A stretch of DNA of 64,000 nucleotides from Clostridium sp. (GCF_026168755.1 NZ_JAPFDR010000008.1:1-64000); one strand, 5' to 3'. Shown: positions 26,637 through 36,138, counted from the first letter of the stretch. Numbers and translations: made by a program. Notes: generated by a model not told the origin, from the sequence alone.

Positions 26637-27431
26637 TTAAATTCCTCCTGTTTTAGATGAGTCTCCATTAGAATGATTTAATGATAATCCGAATATTTTT
26701 TGTGTAGCAGGATTATTAAAAACTTGCTTTGGAGTACCAGAACAAACTATTGTGCCATTTACAAGTGCTATACGGTCAGAATATTTATAAACTAAATCTA
26801 AATCATGAGAAACTAAGATAATTGATAAATCATAATTCTTTTTGATGTCCATAAGTATTTCATAAAATAATTCTAGTCCATTTTGATCAACTCCAGATAC
26901 GGGCTCATCTAATAGTAGTATATTAGGAATTGGATCAAGAGCTAATGCAAGTAGAACTCTTTGGAGTTCTCCACCAGATAAAGCTCCAAGACGTCTATCT
27001 ATTAAATGAGGAACTTTTACTCTTTTTAAGCTTTCTAATACATCTTCACGTATTTTCTTTTTAGGTCTTAGCCATGAAGGCAGAGAAGTCTTACAACAGA
27101 CAAATAAATCAAGCACACTAATAGGAGTATCTTTATCAAATGTTAAATATTGAGGAACATATCCAATTATAGGTTGATGATATTTATTATCATTTTGCCC
27201 AATAAAATTTAAGTTTCCAGAATGTTTAACTTCTCCAAGTAAGGCTTTAAGTAGTGTGCTTTTACCAGCTCCGTTTGGTCCAATAATAGATGTAAGTTCT
27301 CCACAATGAATATGGAGATTTACATCTTTAAGTATTTCATTATTACCAATAGTAACAGAAAAGTTTTCAATTTTTGTGCAGCAAAAGTTATTGCAGCTAT
27401 TATTTTTATTAAAGTTAGCTTTTTTTATCAT
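26637..27431 (-). CDS. znuC: Zinc ABC transporter ATP-binding protein ZnuC
   Basis: 264 residues with Walker A GPNGAGKST, signature LSGGELQR, Walker B ILLLDEP and the switch His in VSHD. It energises ZnuB. The N-terminus carries an unusual short Cys/Asn-rich leader before the ATPase core (NNSCNNFCC, residues ~9-18), absent from typical ZnuC. The ATG overlaps the znuA stop, so the two are coupled. Confidence 0.93.
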   Translation of the reverse strand: MIKKANFNKNNSCNNFCCTKIENFSVTIGNNEILKDVNLHIHCGELTSIIGPNGAGKSTLLKALLGEVKHSGNLNFIGQNDNKYHQPIIGYVPQYLTFDKDTPISVLDLFVCCKTSLPSWLRPKKKIREDVLESLKRVKVPHLIDRRLGALSGGELQRVLLALALDPIPNILLLDEPVSGVDQNGLELFYEILMDIKKNYDLSIILVSHDLDLVYKYSDRIALVNGTIVCSGTPKQVFNNPATQKIFGLSLNHSNGDSSKTGGI

Positions 27432-28399
27432 TTTAACGCCTCTTTTAATACATCAAGATTTTTTTTCATTTTATTTATATAATCATCGTAAGCATCAGTA
27501 GTAGAGTCTCCTGTTACTATAGGATCTAGTTCATAAACTGTAGCACCAGTTTCAGTAGCGATAGTTTCTGCAACCTTAGAAGAATATTGAGGTTCAGTAA
27601 ATAGAGAGTTTATATTTTTAGCTTTTATAGTGTTAATTATCTCTTCAATTTCTTTTGCTGAAGGTTCAGAATCAGGTTCTATTTCAATAACCCCAGCTAT
27701 GTTTAAATTAAATTCTTCAGCAAAGTAAGGAAATGCTTCATGGAATGTAATTATATCTCTATTTGGTAAGTTATCTAACTCTGCATGCATTTCGTTTTTT
27801 AAGTCTTCTAATTTAGAAACATAAGTGTTGGTATTTGCTTCGTAAGCTTCTTTATTCTCAGGATTTAAATCTTCAAGTTGAGAAGAAATATTTTTAACTT
27901 CTTCTATGTTACCTGTTACACTAACCCATACATGAGCATTATATTCATGATCATGCCCATCATCTTCAGAGTGCTCATCTTCAGTATCGTGATCATGATC
28001 GTGGTCATCATGGCTGTGAGTATCATCTTCTAGAAGAGAGAGACCTTTAGTTGCATCAACTATTTGAAGATTAGGGTATTGTGAAATTATATCATCTAAA
28101 AAAGATTCCATTCCAGCACCATTTACAACTAGAATATCAGCCTTTTCTAATGTTTTTAAATCTTGAGGTGTAAGCTGATAATCATGAAGACATCCTGTTT
28201 GTGATTTAGTCATATTTGTAACAGTTACATTTGGAATATCTTTTGTAATGTTAATTGTTGATATATATAGTGGATAAAAAGAAGTTACTATATTTAAAGT
28301 ATCTTCATTAGTTTTATTTGAATCTACATTATTACAACCTATAAATAAGAATGATGTTGTAATAAGTAGTGTCAGTAGTTTTGGGAATTTTAATTTCAT
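27428..28399 (-). CDS. znuA: Zinc-binding lipoprotein ZnuA
   Basis: About 323 residues, a cluster A-I solute-binding lipoprotein: signal peptide with lipobox LFIGC, then a bilobed zinc-binding domain. It has an acidic His-rich flexible loop (about residues 135-160, alternating His and Asp) and conserved zinc-ligand His in HDYQLTP, AHVW and TFHEAFPYF. It captures extracellular zinc for ZnuBC. I start at ATG 28399 with GGAGGA at 28406-28411; a longer frame to 28450 would read through the operator and lacks a ribosome site. Confidence 0.94.
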   Translation of the reverse strand: MKLKFPKLLTLLITTSFLFIGCNNVDSNKTNEDTLNIVTSFYPLYISTINITKDIPNVTVTNMTKSQTGCLHDYQLTPQDLKTLEKADILVVNGAGMESFLDDIISQYPNLQIVDATKGLSLLEDDTHSHDDHDHDHDTEDEHSEDDGHDHEYNAHVWVSVTGNIEEVKNISSQLEDLNPENKEAYEANTNTYVSKLEDLKNEMHAELDNLPNRDIITFHEAFPYFAEEFNLNIAGVIEIEPDSEPSAKEIEEIINTIKAKNINSLFTEPQYSSKVAETIATETGATVYELDPIVTGDSTTDAYDDYINKMKKNLDVLKEALK

Positions 28400-28421
28400 A
28401 ACCTGTCCTCCTAAAGTCAAA

Positions 28422-28454
28422 TGATAATAATTTGCAATTATAATAAACATTATA
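28422..28454 (-). promoter_or_regulatory. znuA promoter with Fur-family (Zur) box
   Basis: On the minus strand TATAAT (28454-28449) is preceded by TTTACT at 16 bp. Just downstream, 28422-28436 reads TGATAATAATTTGCA on the plus strand, matching the Fur-family 7-1-7 pattern TGATAAT-N-ATTATCA except at two positions. It lies about +6 to +20 relative to the likely start site, fitting zinc-dependent repression by the operon's own Zur. Confidence 0.6.
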
Positions 28455-28561
28455 CTACTTTTATCAAAAAAGTAAATTAAAAATTTTATTTTAATTTCTA
28501 GGGAATAGTATATATATATCTAAAAAAAATATAAAAATGTATAAAAAGTTATTATGTGTGA

Positions 28562-28630
28562 ACGAATGAATAAAAAAATGAAGAAATGTTCGTTAAAAGT
28601 ATTGGCATTTTAAAAATTTCTGCTATTATA
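28562..28630 (+). promoter_or_regulatory. NCS2 permease promoter with CGAA...TTCG operator-like pair
   Basis: TTGGCA (28602-28607), 16-bp spacer and extended -10 TGC-TATTAT (28624-28629). Immediately upstream ACGAAT (28562-28567) and ATGTTCGT (28587-28594) form an inverted pair like that before the SAM-hydrolase gene. CGAACAT on the minus strand resembles a PurR half-site. I saw no purine riboswitch. Confidence 0.4.
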
Positions 28631-28707
28631 TAAAAGTAAACTCGTTATATAATTAGAGAAATGAGTAAATTTTAAGTAATAAAAGGTAAAAAGGAGATTA
28701 TATTTTA

Positions 28708-30015
28708 ATGAACAATTTTTTAAATAATTTCTTTAAGCTTAAAGAAAACAATACAAATGTTAAAACAGAATTTATAGCTGGTATTACTACATTTATGACT
28801 ATGGCATATATATTAATAGTCAACCCTTCAATTTTATCAGCTGCAGGAATGGATTCAGGAGCTGTATTTACGGCAACTGCATTATCAGCAATAGTTGCAA
28901 CGTTAGTAATGGGGTTATATGCCAAATTACCTTTTGCTCAAGCACCAGGTATGGGATTAAATGCGTTCTTTGCATATACTGTAGTTTTATCAATGGGATA
29001 TTCATATCAATTTGCATTAACGGCAGTTTTATTAGAAGGATTAATATTCTTATTATTAACAGTATTTAATGTGAGAGAGGCTATTGTTGATTCAATTCCA
29101 GTAAATATTAAAAGAGCTATTTCTGTTGGAATAGGATTATTTATAGCATTACTTGGACTTGAAGGAGCTGGAATAGTTGTTCATCCTGCTGATGATGGAA
29201 CAATAGTTTCTTTAGGTAATATTACGTCAGGAACAGGACTTTTAGCAATTATAGGAATAGTAGTTACAGGAATATTGGTAGCAAGAAAAGTTAAAGGGGC
29301 TTTATTCTTAGGAATGATAATAACAGCAGTAATAGGTATACCAATGGGCATAATAGATATTCCTAATAAAATATTTAGTATGCCACCATCAATAAGTTCA
29401 ACATTTATGCAATTTGAATGGAATAATATTTTCTCTTGGGATATGGCAATAGCATTATTTACATTATTATTTATGGATATGTTTGATACAATAGGAACTT
29501 TAGTAGGTGTTGCAACTAAAGCAAATATGCTAGATAAAGATGGAAAGGTTCCTAATATTAAAAAGGCTCTTTTAGCAGATGCGGTAGGAACAACAGTAGG
29601 AGCATGTCTTGGAACAAGTACAGTTAGTACTTTTGTTGAAAGTGCTGCAGGTGTAGCAGAAGGTGGAAGAACAGGATTAACAGCAATATCTACAGCATTT
29701 ATGTTTTTCTTAGCATTATTCTTATCACCTGTATTTGGAGTAATTACTTCAGCAGTAACAGCTTCAGTTTTAGTTGTTGTTGGATTGTTTATGATTGAAA
29801 ATATAAAGGAGTTAGATTTAGAAGACTATACAGAAGCAATTCCGGCATTTTTAACAATAATAATGATGCCATTTGCATATTCAATCTCAGATGGGATAGT
29901 ATTTGGTGTTGTATCATATATTATATTAAAGGTATTTACTGGAAGATGGAAAGAGGTTACTTGGACTACAGTAATAATTGGAATAATATTTGTAATGAAG
30001 TTCGTATTTATATAA
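28708..30015 (+). CDS. NCS2-family purine permease (AdeP/PbuG-like)
   Basis: 435 residues with about 12-14 transmembrane segments. Signatures of the COG2252 purine permease branch are TEFIAGITTFMTMAYILIVNP, written here as GITTFMTMAYI, then AQAPGMGLNAFFAY and the LGTSTVSTFVESAAG segment. The family takes up adenine, guanine or hypoxanthine with protons. It stands alone between convergent terminators. RBS AAAAGGAG precedes ATG 28708. Confidence 0.92.
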   Translation: MNNFLNNFFKLKENNTNVKTEFIAGITTFMTMAYILIVNPSILSAAGMDSGAVFTATALSAIVATLVMGLYAKLPFAQAPGMGLNAFFAYTVVLSMGYSYQFALTAVLLEGLIFLLLTVFNVREAIVDSIPVNIKRAISVGIGLFIALLGLEGAGIVVHPADDGTIVSLGNITSGTGLLAIIGIVVTGILVARKVKGALFLGMIITAVIGIPMGIIDIPNKIFSMPPSISSTFMQFEWNNIFSWDMAIALFTLLFMDMFDTIGTLVGVATKANMLDKDGKVPNIKKALLADAVGTTVGACLGTSTVSTFVESAAGVAEGGRTGLTAISTAFMFFLALFLSPVFGVITSAVTASVLVVVGLFMIENIKELDLEDYTEAIPAFLTIIMMPFAYSISDGIVFGVVSYIILKVFTGRWKEVTWTTVIIGIIFVMKFVFI

Positions 30016-30027
30016 AATTAAATTTTA

Positions 30028-30072
30028 TAAAAGCTCACTTTGATGAAGAGACAAAGTGAGCTTTTATTTTTA
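30028..30072 (+). terminator. Terminator after the purine permease
   Basis: TAAAAGCTCACTTTG and CAAAGTGAGCTTTTA form a 15-bp perfect stem with a T-rich tail. Confidence 0.88.
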
Positions 30073-30113
30073 GAACAAATTTTTATATTTAAAAATATAG
30101 TATAAAGGTGATT

Positions 30114-30554
30114 CTAAAATTTCTTTATTACAGTTAATAATGTATCTAAAGAAGAAGATAAATTGCTTATATCTTCATCACTTAAAGGAGAAAGTTTTTC
30201 TTTTATTACTTCTTTAATATATTCTTTACCCTCCCTTAAAACTTCTAGGGCTTTAGGCGTAGCTTGTATTAATATAACTCTCCTATCAGTAGGATTATAA
30301 TCCCTAGTAACAAGGCCATCTTCAACTAATTTATCGATTACAGGTGTCATATTAGGCTTAGATATACAAAGTTCTTTTGCCATTTTAGAAATAGGAAGTG
30401 GTCCGTTATGAACTAAATAAAATAATACTTTTATATGTGAATGAGGAATATTAAATTTTTTTGCAAGAACATTAGGGTTAAAAATATGTTTATTTAGAGA
30501 GAATAATAATAGATATAAATTATCAGATATATCATTTAAATTTAAAGTAGTCAT
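30114..30554 (-). CDS. MarR-family repressor
   Basis: 146 residues, full-length MarR fold: dimer helices at both ends and a winged helix (PLPISKMAKELCISKPNMTPVIDKL, then the wing DGLVTRDYNPTDRRVI), given as family segments. It is divergent from a two-gene ABC exporter, and the intergenic region holds two copies of a palindrome overlapping both promoters. That layout fits repression of the exporter and itself, relieved by a drug-like ligand. RBS AAGGAGG precedes the ATG at 30554. Confidence 0.92.
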   Translation of the reverse strand: MTTLNLNDISDNLYLLLFSLNKHIFNPNVLAKKFNIPHSHIKVLFYLVHNGPLPISKMAKELCISKPNMTPVIDKLVEDGLVTRDYNPTDRRVILIQATPKALEVLREGKEYIKEVIKEKLSPLSDEDISNLSSSLDTLLTVIKKF

Positions 30555-30584
30555 GTTAGCCTCCTTACAATACTAATTGATAAT

Positions 30585-30691
30585 ATTATAATCTATTAAA
30601 AAATAGTTTACAATATATAGTTATAAAAATATAACTATTATAAAAAGTAACAATTTTTATTGACAGAGAATAGTTATAAAAATATAATTAT
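30585..30691. promoter_or_regulatory. Divergent promoters with twin MarR-type operators
   Basis: Palindrome 1 (30617-30638): ATAGTTATA-AAAA-TATAACTAT, perfect 9-bp arms. Palindrome 2 (30670-30691): the same with one mismatch. The exporter promoter is TTGACA (30660-30665), a 17-bp spacer and TATAAT (30683-30688), with palindrome 2 lying over spacer and -10. The marR promoter on the minus strand is TTGTAA (30613-30608), 17 bp, TATAAT (30590-30585), with palindrome 1 just upstream of its -35. Centres are 53 bp apart, about five helical turns. Confidence 0.8.
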
Positions 30692-30737
30692 TATAAAAAT
30701 AGAAATATATTAAATTTAAATAAGGAGAGGAGAGCTT

Positions 30738-32981
30738 ATGCTTAATTTATTAAAACACTTAAAGCCTTTTCTTGGTTCAATGATGCTTGCAATAGCACTT
30801 TTATTTGTTCAAGCTATATGTGATTTATCATTGCCAGACTATATGTCCAATATAGTTAATGTAGGAATACAACAAGGCGGAGTAGAAAATGCTGTTCCTA
30901 AAGTTATTAAATCATCGGAAATGGAAAAATTATTTATTTTCATGAATGATGATGAAAAAAATGTTATCAAGGATAATTATACTTTGTTAGATAAAGATAA
31001 TCTTACTACAGATGAGTATAATAAGTATGTAAAAGATTATCCAGAATTAAAAAATGAAAGTACTTATAAGTTAAATACTGGTAAAGAGGAAAAGATAGAC
31101 AAGTTAAATGATATATTTGGAAAGCCAATGCTTATTGTTTCAATGTTAGAATCACAAGGGTTAGAAGGAGTTCCTGGTATTGATAATATGGCTCCACAAG
31201 GCATGGATTTATCTACTATGGATTCTTTTGAAATGCTAAGTATGATGTCTCAAGAACAAATAGATAATATGTTAGCAAATGTAGATGAGAAATTAGAGGA
31301 TATGCCTGAGAGTATGATAACTCAAGCTGCTACTAGTTATGTTAAGGAACAATATAAAGAAGTTGGAATTAATACTGATAAGCTTCAGTCTAACTATGTA
31401 ATTATGTCTGGATTAAAAATGGTAGGTATTGCTTTAATTAGTATGGTGGCTACAGTTATTGTAAGTTTTATTGCGGCAAGAGTTGGTGCTGCATTAGGTA
31501 GAAATTTAAGAAAAGATGTATTTAAAAAGGTTGTAGGATTTTCAAATACAGAATTTGATGAATTTTCAACGGCATCACTTATTACAAGAACAACAAATGA
31601 TATACAACAAATTCTTATGCTTGTTGTAATGGGATTAAGAATTGTATTCTATGCACCAATCTTAGGTATTGGAGGTGTTATTAAAGTTATTAACACTGGA
31701 GCATCAATGGGATGGGTAATTGTAGTTGCAGTAATATCAATATTACTTTTAGTAATTGTATTATTCAGTTTTGCTATGCCAAAGTTTAAAAGTGTACAAA
31801 AGCTTGTTGATAGACTAAATCTTGTTACAAGAGAAAGTTTAACTGGTATGCTTGTTATTCGTTCATTTAGTACTCAAAAGCATGAAGAAGAAAAATTTGA
31901 AGTTGCTAATAAAAACTTAACAAGAACAAATCTTTTTGTTAATAGAGTTATGACAGTAATGATGCCATTAATGATGTTCATTATGAATGCAATAACATTA
32001 TTAATTGTATGGGTTGGAGCACATAGAATTGATGAAGGTATTATGCAAGTTGGAACAATGATGGCATTTATGCAATATACTATGCAAATAATCATGGCAT
32101 TCTTAATGATATCAATGGTTTCAGTTATATTACCAAGAGCAATGGTTTCTGCTCAACGTGTATCTGAAGTTCTAAATATTGATGTAGCAATTAAAGATTC
32201 TGAAAAACTACAAATGTTTAATGAAGATGAAAAAGGAACTATTGAATTTAAAAATGTTTCATTTAGATATCCTGGTGCAGATGAAGATGTAATAAGTAAT
32301 GTTAGCTTTAAAGCATTCCCAGGAGAAACTACTGCATTTATTGGTAGTACTGGTAGTGGTAAATCAACATTAATTAATTTAATACCTCGTTTCTATGATG
32401 TAACAGAAGGTGAAATATTGATTGATGGTGTAAATATAAAAAATGTATCTCAATATGATTTAAGAGAAAAAATTGGATTTATTCCGCAAAAGGGACTTTT
32501 ATTCTCTGGTACAATTGAAAGTAACTTAAAGTATGGTGGAGATCATATAGCTGATGAAGATATGATAAAGGCTTCTGAAATTGCTCAAGCAATGGAGTTT
32601 ATAAACAGTAAAGAAGAAAGATTTAATACAGAGATTGCTCAAGGCGGTACAAATGTATCTGGTGGACAAAAACAAAGATTAGCAATTGCTCGTGCTATAG
32701 CTAAAAATCCAGAAGTATTTATATTTGATGATAGTTTCTCTGCGTTAGACTTTAAGACTGATGCTAAACTTAGAAAAGCAATAAATACTGAATTAAAAGA
32801 AAGTACACTTTTAATTGTTGCTCAAAGAATAAGCACTATAATGAATGCAAATCAAATTATAGTTCTTGATGAAGGCAAGGTTGTTGGTAAAGGAACTCAT
32901 AAAGAGCTTATGGAAAACTGTGAAGTTTACCAACAAATAGCTCTATCACAACTTTCAAAGGAGGAGCTTTCAAATGAGTAA
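30738..32981 (+). CDS. Heterodimeric ABC exporter subunit 1, with large extracellular insertion
   Basis: 747 residues: type I exporter transmembrane domain and C-terminal ATPase. About 150 extra residues (roughly 45-215) separate the first two transmembrane helices, an acidic, Met-rich extracytoplasmic insertion. The ATPase has Walker A STGSGKST and a canonical signature VSGGQKQR, but Walker B reads FIFDDS, with Asp replacing the catalytic Glu. That is the mark of the degenerate-site subunit in LmrCD/BmrCD/TM287-288-type heterodimers. The next gene overlaps by 8 bases and supplies the partner. Likely a multidrug or peptide exporter; substrate not identified. Confidence 0.92.
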   Translation: MLNLLKHLKPFLGSMMLAIALLFVQAICDLSLPDYMSNIVNVGIQQGGVENAVPKVIKSSEMEKLFIFMNDDEKNVIKDNYTLLDKDNLTTDEYNKYVKDYPELKNESTYKLNTGKEEKIDKLNDIFGKPMLIVSMLESQGLEGVPGIDNMAPQGMDLSTMDSFEMLSMMSQEQIDNMLANVDEKLEDMPESMITQAATSYVKEQYKEVGINTDKLQSNYVIMSGLKMVGIALISMVATVIVSFIAARVGAALGRNLRKDVFKKVVGFSNTEFDEFSTASLITRTTNDIQQILMLVVMGLRIVFYAPILGIGGVIKVINTGASMGWVIVVAVISILLLVIVLFSFAMPKFKSVQKLVDRLNLVTRESLTGMLVIRSFSTQKHEEEKFEVANKNLTRTNLFVNRVMTVMMPLMMFIMNAITLLIVWVGAHRIDEGIMQVGTMMAFMQYTMQIIMAFLMISMVSVILPRAMVSAQRVSEVLNIDVAIKDSEKLQMFNEDEKGTIEFKNVSFRYPGADEDVISNVSFKAFPGETTAFIGSTGSGKSTLINLIPRFYDVTEGEILIDGVNIKNVSQYDLREKIGFIPQKGLLFSGTIESNLKYGGDHIADEDMIKASEIAQAMEFINSKEERFNTEIAQGGTNVSGGQKQRLAIARAIAKNPEVFIFDDSFSALDFKTDAKLRKAINTELKESTLLIVAQRISTIMNANQIIVLDEGKVVGKGTHKELMENCEVYQQIALSQLSKEELSNE

Positions 32982-34824
32982 ACATAAAATGAGAGGCCCA
33001 ATGGGTGGAGGTCCAATGGGTGGAATGGCAAGAGGTGGCGAAAAGGCTAAAGATTTCAAAAAGACTATGAAAACTCTTGGGAAATATTTAAGGCCTTATA
33101 GATTATCAATAATAATAGTTATAATATTTGCTATTGGTTCTGCTGCATTTTCAATTGTAGGACCAAAGATATTAGGGGAAGCAACTACAGAGATATTTAA
33201 TGGATTAGTAAAAAAAGTTACAACTACTAATGCAGAAGGAATTAATTTTACTCGTATAGGAGAAATAATTTTATTTTTAGTAGGACTATATTTAGTTAGT
33301 GTAATTTTCTCATTAGTACAAGGATGGGTAATGTCAGGAATTGCCCAAAAGGTATCCTATAATATGAGAAAAGAAATATCAGAAAAGATTAATAGAATGC
33401 CTCTTAAATATTTTGATACTAAGACTCATGGTGAAGTATTATCAAGAGTAACAAATGATGTTGATACTGTAAGCCAAACTTTAAATCAAAGTTTATCACA
33501 AATGTTAACATCAGCAACTACACTTATTGGTGTACTTATAATGATGTTCTCAATAAACTGGATAATGACATTAGCTTCATTAATTGTAGTACCAGTATCA
33601 GCAGGGTTAATTGCTTTTGTTGTTAAGAAGTCTCAAAGATATTTTAAGACTCAACAAGAGTATTTAGGATATGTTAATGGTCAAGTTGAAGAAGTTTATT
33701 CTGGCCATAATGTAATGAAGGCTTTTAATGCAGAAGAAAGAGAAATTAATAAATTTAATGAACTTAATGATACACTTTACAATAGCGCATGGAAATCACA
33801 ATTTTTATCAGGTATGATGATGCCTATAATGACTTTTGTAGGTAACTTAGGATATGTAATAGTATCAATACTTGGTGGATGGCTGACTATTAAAAAGGTT
33901 ATTGAAGTTGGTGATATTTTATCTTTCGTTCAATATATTAGGTCATTTATGCAACCAATTGCTCAAACTGCACAAATAGCCAATGTACTTCAATCAACTG
34001 CAGCAGCTGCTGAAAGAGTATTTGAATTCTTAGATGAAGAAGAAGAAAGTTTAGACGTTGAACATCCAGTAAGCACTGAAGAGATAGAAGGAAAGGTTGA
34101 GTTTGAAAATGTTCATTTTGGATACAATCCAGAAAGAACTATTATTAACAATTTTACAGCTCGTGTAAAACCAGGTCAAAGAGTTGCTATAGTAGGACCA
34201 ACTGGTGCTGGTAAGACAACAATGGTTAAGCTTCTTATGAGATTCTATGATGTTAATGATGGTGCTATTTTAATCGATGGACATAATATTAAAGACTTTA
34301 GAAGAAGTGATTTAAGAAAAATGTTTGGTATGGTTCTTCAAGATACATGGTTATTTAATGGAACTATAATGGAAAACCTACGTTATGGTAGATTAGATGC
34401 TACAGATGAAGAGGTTAAAGAAGCAGCTAAAGCAGCTCATGTTCATAGCTTTATAAAAACATTACCTCATGGTTATGATATGGAACTTAATGAAGAAGCA
34501 AGTAATGTATCACAAGGTCAAAAGCAATTATTAACTATTGCCCGTGCAATACTAGCAAATCCTAAGATATTAATACTTGATGAAGCCACAAGTTCTGTTG
34601 ATACAAGAACAGAAGTATTAATTCAAAAGGCTATGGATAATTTGATGAATGGAAGAACTAGCTTTATAATTGCACATAGATTATCTACTATTAGAGATGC
34701 AGACCTTATTCTTGTTATGAAAGATGGGGATATAGTTGAGCAAGGAAATCATGAAGAGTTATTAGCTAAGAATGGATTCTATGCAAATCTTTATAATAGC
34801 CAATTTGAAGGTGCAGAAGCATAA
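32974..34824 (+). CDS. Heterodimeric ABC exporter subunit 2
   Basis: 616 residues: a Gly/Met-rich N-terminal leader (GPMGGGPMGGMARGG), six transmembrane helices and an ATPase. Walker A is GPTGAGKTT and Walker B is the canonical ILILDEATSS with catalytic Glu, while the signature is altered to VSQGQKQ. This complements subunit 1: its Walker A/B with subunit 1's normal signature forms the hydrolytic site, and the other site is degenerate. The start codon lies inside the end of the upstream gene, indicating coupled translation. Confidence 0.92.
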   Translation: MSKHKMRGPMGGGPMGGMARGGEKAKDFKKTMKTLGKYLRPYRLSIIIVIIFAIGSAAFSIVGPKILGEATTEIFNGLVKKVTTTNAEGINFTRIGEIILFLVGLYLVSVIFSLVQGWVMSGIAQKVSYNMRKEISEKINRMPLKYFDTKTHGEVLSRVTNDVDTVSQTLNQSLSQMLTSATTLIGVLIMMFSINWIMTLASLIVVPVSAGLIAFVVKKSQRYFKTQQEYLGYVNGQVEEVYSGHNVMKAFNAEEREINKFNELNDTLYNSAWKSQFLSGMMMPIMTFVGNLGYVIVSILGGWLTIKKVIEVGDILSFVQYIRSFMQPIAQTAQIANVLQSTAAAAERVFEFLDEEEESLDVEHPVSTEEIEGKVEFENVHFGYNPERTIINNFTARVKPGQRVAIVGPTGAGKTTMVKLLMRFYDVNDGAILIDGHNIKDFRRSDLRKMFGMVLQDTWLFNGTIMENLRYGRLDATDEEVKEAAKAAHVHSFIKTLPHGYDMELNEEASNVSQGQKQLLTIARAILANPKILILDEATSSVDTRTEVLIQKAMDNLMNGRTSFIIAHRLSTIRDADLILVMKDGDIVEQGNHEELLAKNGFYANLYNSQFEGAEA

Positions 34825-34865
34825 AAGTTAACTATTAAAATAACAAATATAAGTAATTAAACTTT

Positions 34866-34899
34866 AACAAGGTGGATTATAAAACCCACCTTGTTTTTA
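34866..34899. terminator. Bidirectional terminator between the exporter and LysM genes
   Basis: AACAAGGTGG and CCACCTTGTT flank a short A-rich loop with T-run after and A-rich sequence before; it overlaps the last codon of the convergent LysM gene. Confidence 0.85.
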
Positions 34900-36138
34900 A
34901 CATAGCTTAATTTTTTGACCTACTGTAATAAGATTTAAATCTGATATATTATTAAGTTCTATTATCTTATTAATGCTTAAATTAAACATTTCAGAAATAG
35001 TTTCTAAGGAGTCTCCCTCTTTTATTTTATATACACCAGATGAATAAAGTTGAAGTACTTGACTTTTAGAAAGTCTATTTAGATTTTTTATATTGTTTAA
35101 TTTAGCAATCTTCTTATAACTAATATCAAATTTATTAGATATATTAATTAGTGTATCTTTATCTTTTACTACATAGGTAAAGGGATATTTACAGTTTTGA
35201 ACTTTCCACTGGATAATATTAATATCATCTGTTGGGATAATAGGATTAAAATAATCTGTATAAGGATGATTGTTAATTGTTATATATATTTTTTCAGTTT
35301 TATAATAATTTTTTAAGGTATTATAAATACAATCAAAGAAGGCTTTTGTTTTAAGTATATTTTCTTTTAAAATATTTATAATACCTTCGTGAAAGTCTAT
35401 ATGAGCAAAATTATCTTTATAATTATAATACATTTTATTAATTTTTGTATTACGATTTATTAATGGGAGCAATCCTATAGGAGGTGTTTGGAGGAGCTTA
35501 GAAAAGCCTAAAGTTATATCTTCATTGGTATTATAGTTTAAAGTTTTATTTGAATACCAAATAGTATTTAAATTTTCATCAGGATAATATATTTTAACAT
35601 TTTCAGAGAAAGAGGAATTTTCTATTATCTCTTCAAGCTCACAATATAATAATCCTCTTTTTTTTATATAATATATACTTTTAACAAGACCTATGCCTAG
35701 TACATAGTAATCTACAGAAAATTTAGATTTATCTTTAGATACAGTAACAATTTCTAAGGCTGAAGGAAATAAGTTAAATTGAGTTTTAACTTTTATATCT
35801 ACGTTAGTGATACAACGTTTGCTTCCATCAGATAAAAGCCACATATTATTTTTAACAACAGGCTCCCTTATTAAATAATTATCCATATTATTAGATTCAT
35901 CTAAGAAATTTTGATGATGACAAGCATTTCTAATTTGAAAGGAAAGTTTAATCCCATTATTAGTATATTCGTAAATATTTACGTTATTGGTTGTACCGTT
36001 ATCAAATCTAACCTGAATTTTATTATTATTAAAATAATCGATTGAACTTTTGAAGTTAATTAAATTATTATTAAAACCTCTATAAATATACATTGAATTT
36101 GAATTATGTGGAAAGTATTCTTTGGATTTTATACTCAT
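34897..36138 (-). CDS. LysM-repeat protein without signal peptide, possible spore-coat or morphogenetic protein
   Basis: 413 residues. The last ~105 residues hold two LysM repeats (YVVKDKDTLINISNKFDISYKKIAKLNNI and YKIKEGDSLETISEMFNLSINKIIELNNI, named here as repeat positions ~315-360 and ~370-413). The region before it (about 235-305, ending in ITINNHPYTDY) looks GerMN-like. The N-terminal 230 residues are beta-rich and unrecognised. There is no signal peptide, which for a LysM protein suggests assembly on the forespore surface rather than the vegetative wall. GAGGTGAG precedes the ATG at 36138. Confidence 0.75.
   Translation of the reverse strand: MSIKSKEYFPHNSNSMYIYRGFNNNLINFKSSIDYFNNNKIQVRFDNGTTNNVNIYEYTNNGIKLSFQIRNACHHQNFLDESNNMDNYLIREPVVKNNMWLLSDGSKRCITNVDIKVKTQFNLFPSALEIVTVSKDKSKFSVDYYVLGIGLVKSIYYIKKRGLLYCELEEIIENSSFSENVKIYYPDENLNTIWYSNKTLNYNTNEDITLGFSKLLQTPPIGLLPLINRNTKINKMYYNYKDNFAHIDFHEGIINILKENILKTKAFFDCIYNTLKNYYKTEKIYITINNHPYTDYFNPIIPTDDINIIQWKVQNCKYPFTYVVKDKDTLINISNKFDISYKKIAKLNNIKNLNRLSKSQVLQLYSSGVYKIKEGDSLETISEMFNLSINKIIELNNISDLNLITVGQKIKLC

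Noticed and set aside
28451..28707. Purine riboswitch upstream of the NCS2 permease
   Set aside because: The conserved purine-riboswitch core and loop sequences are not present.
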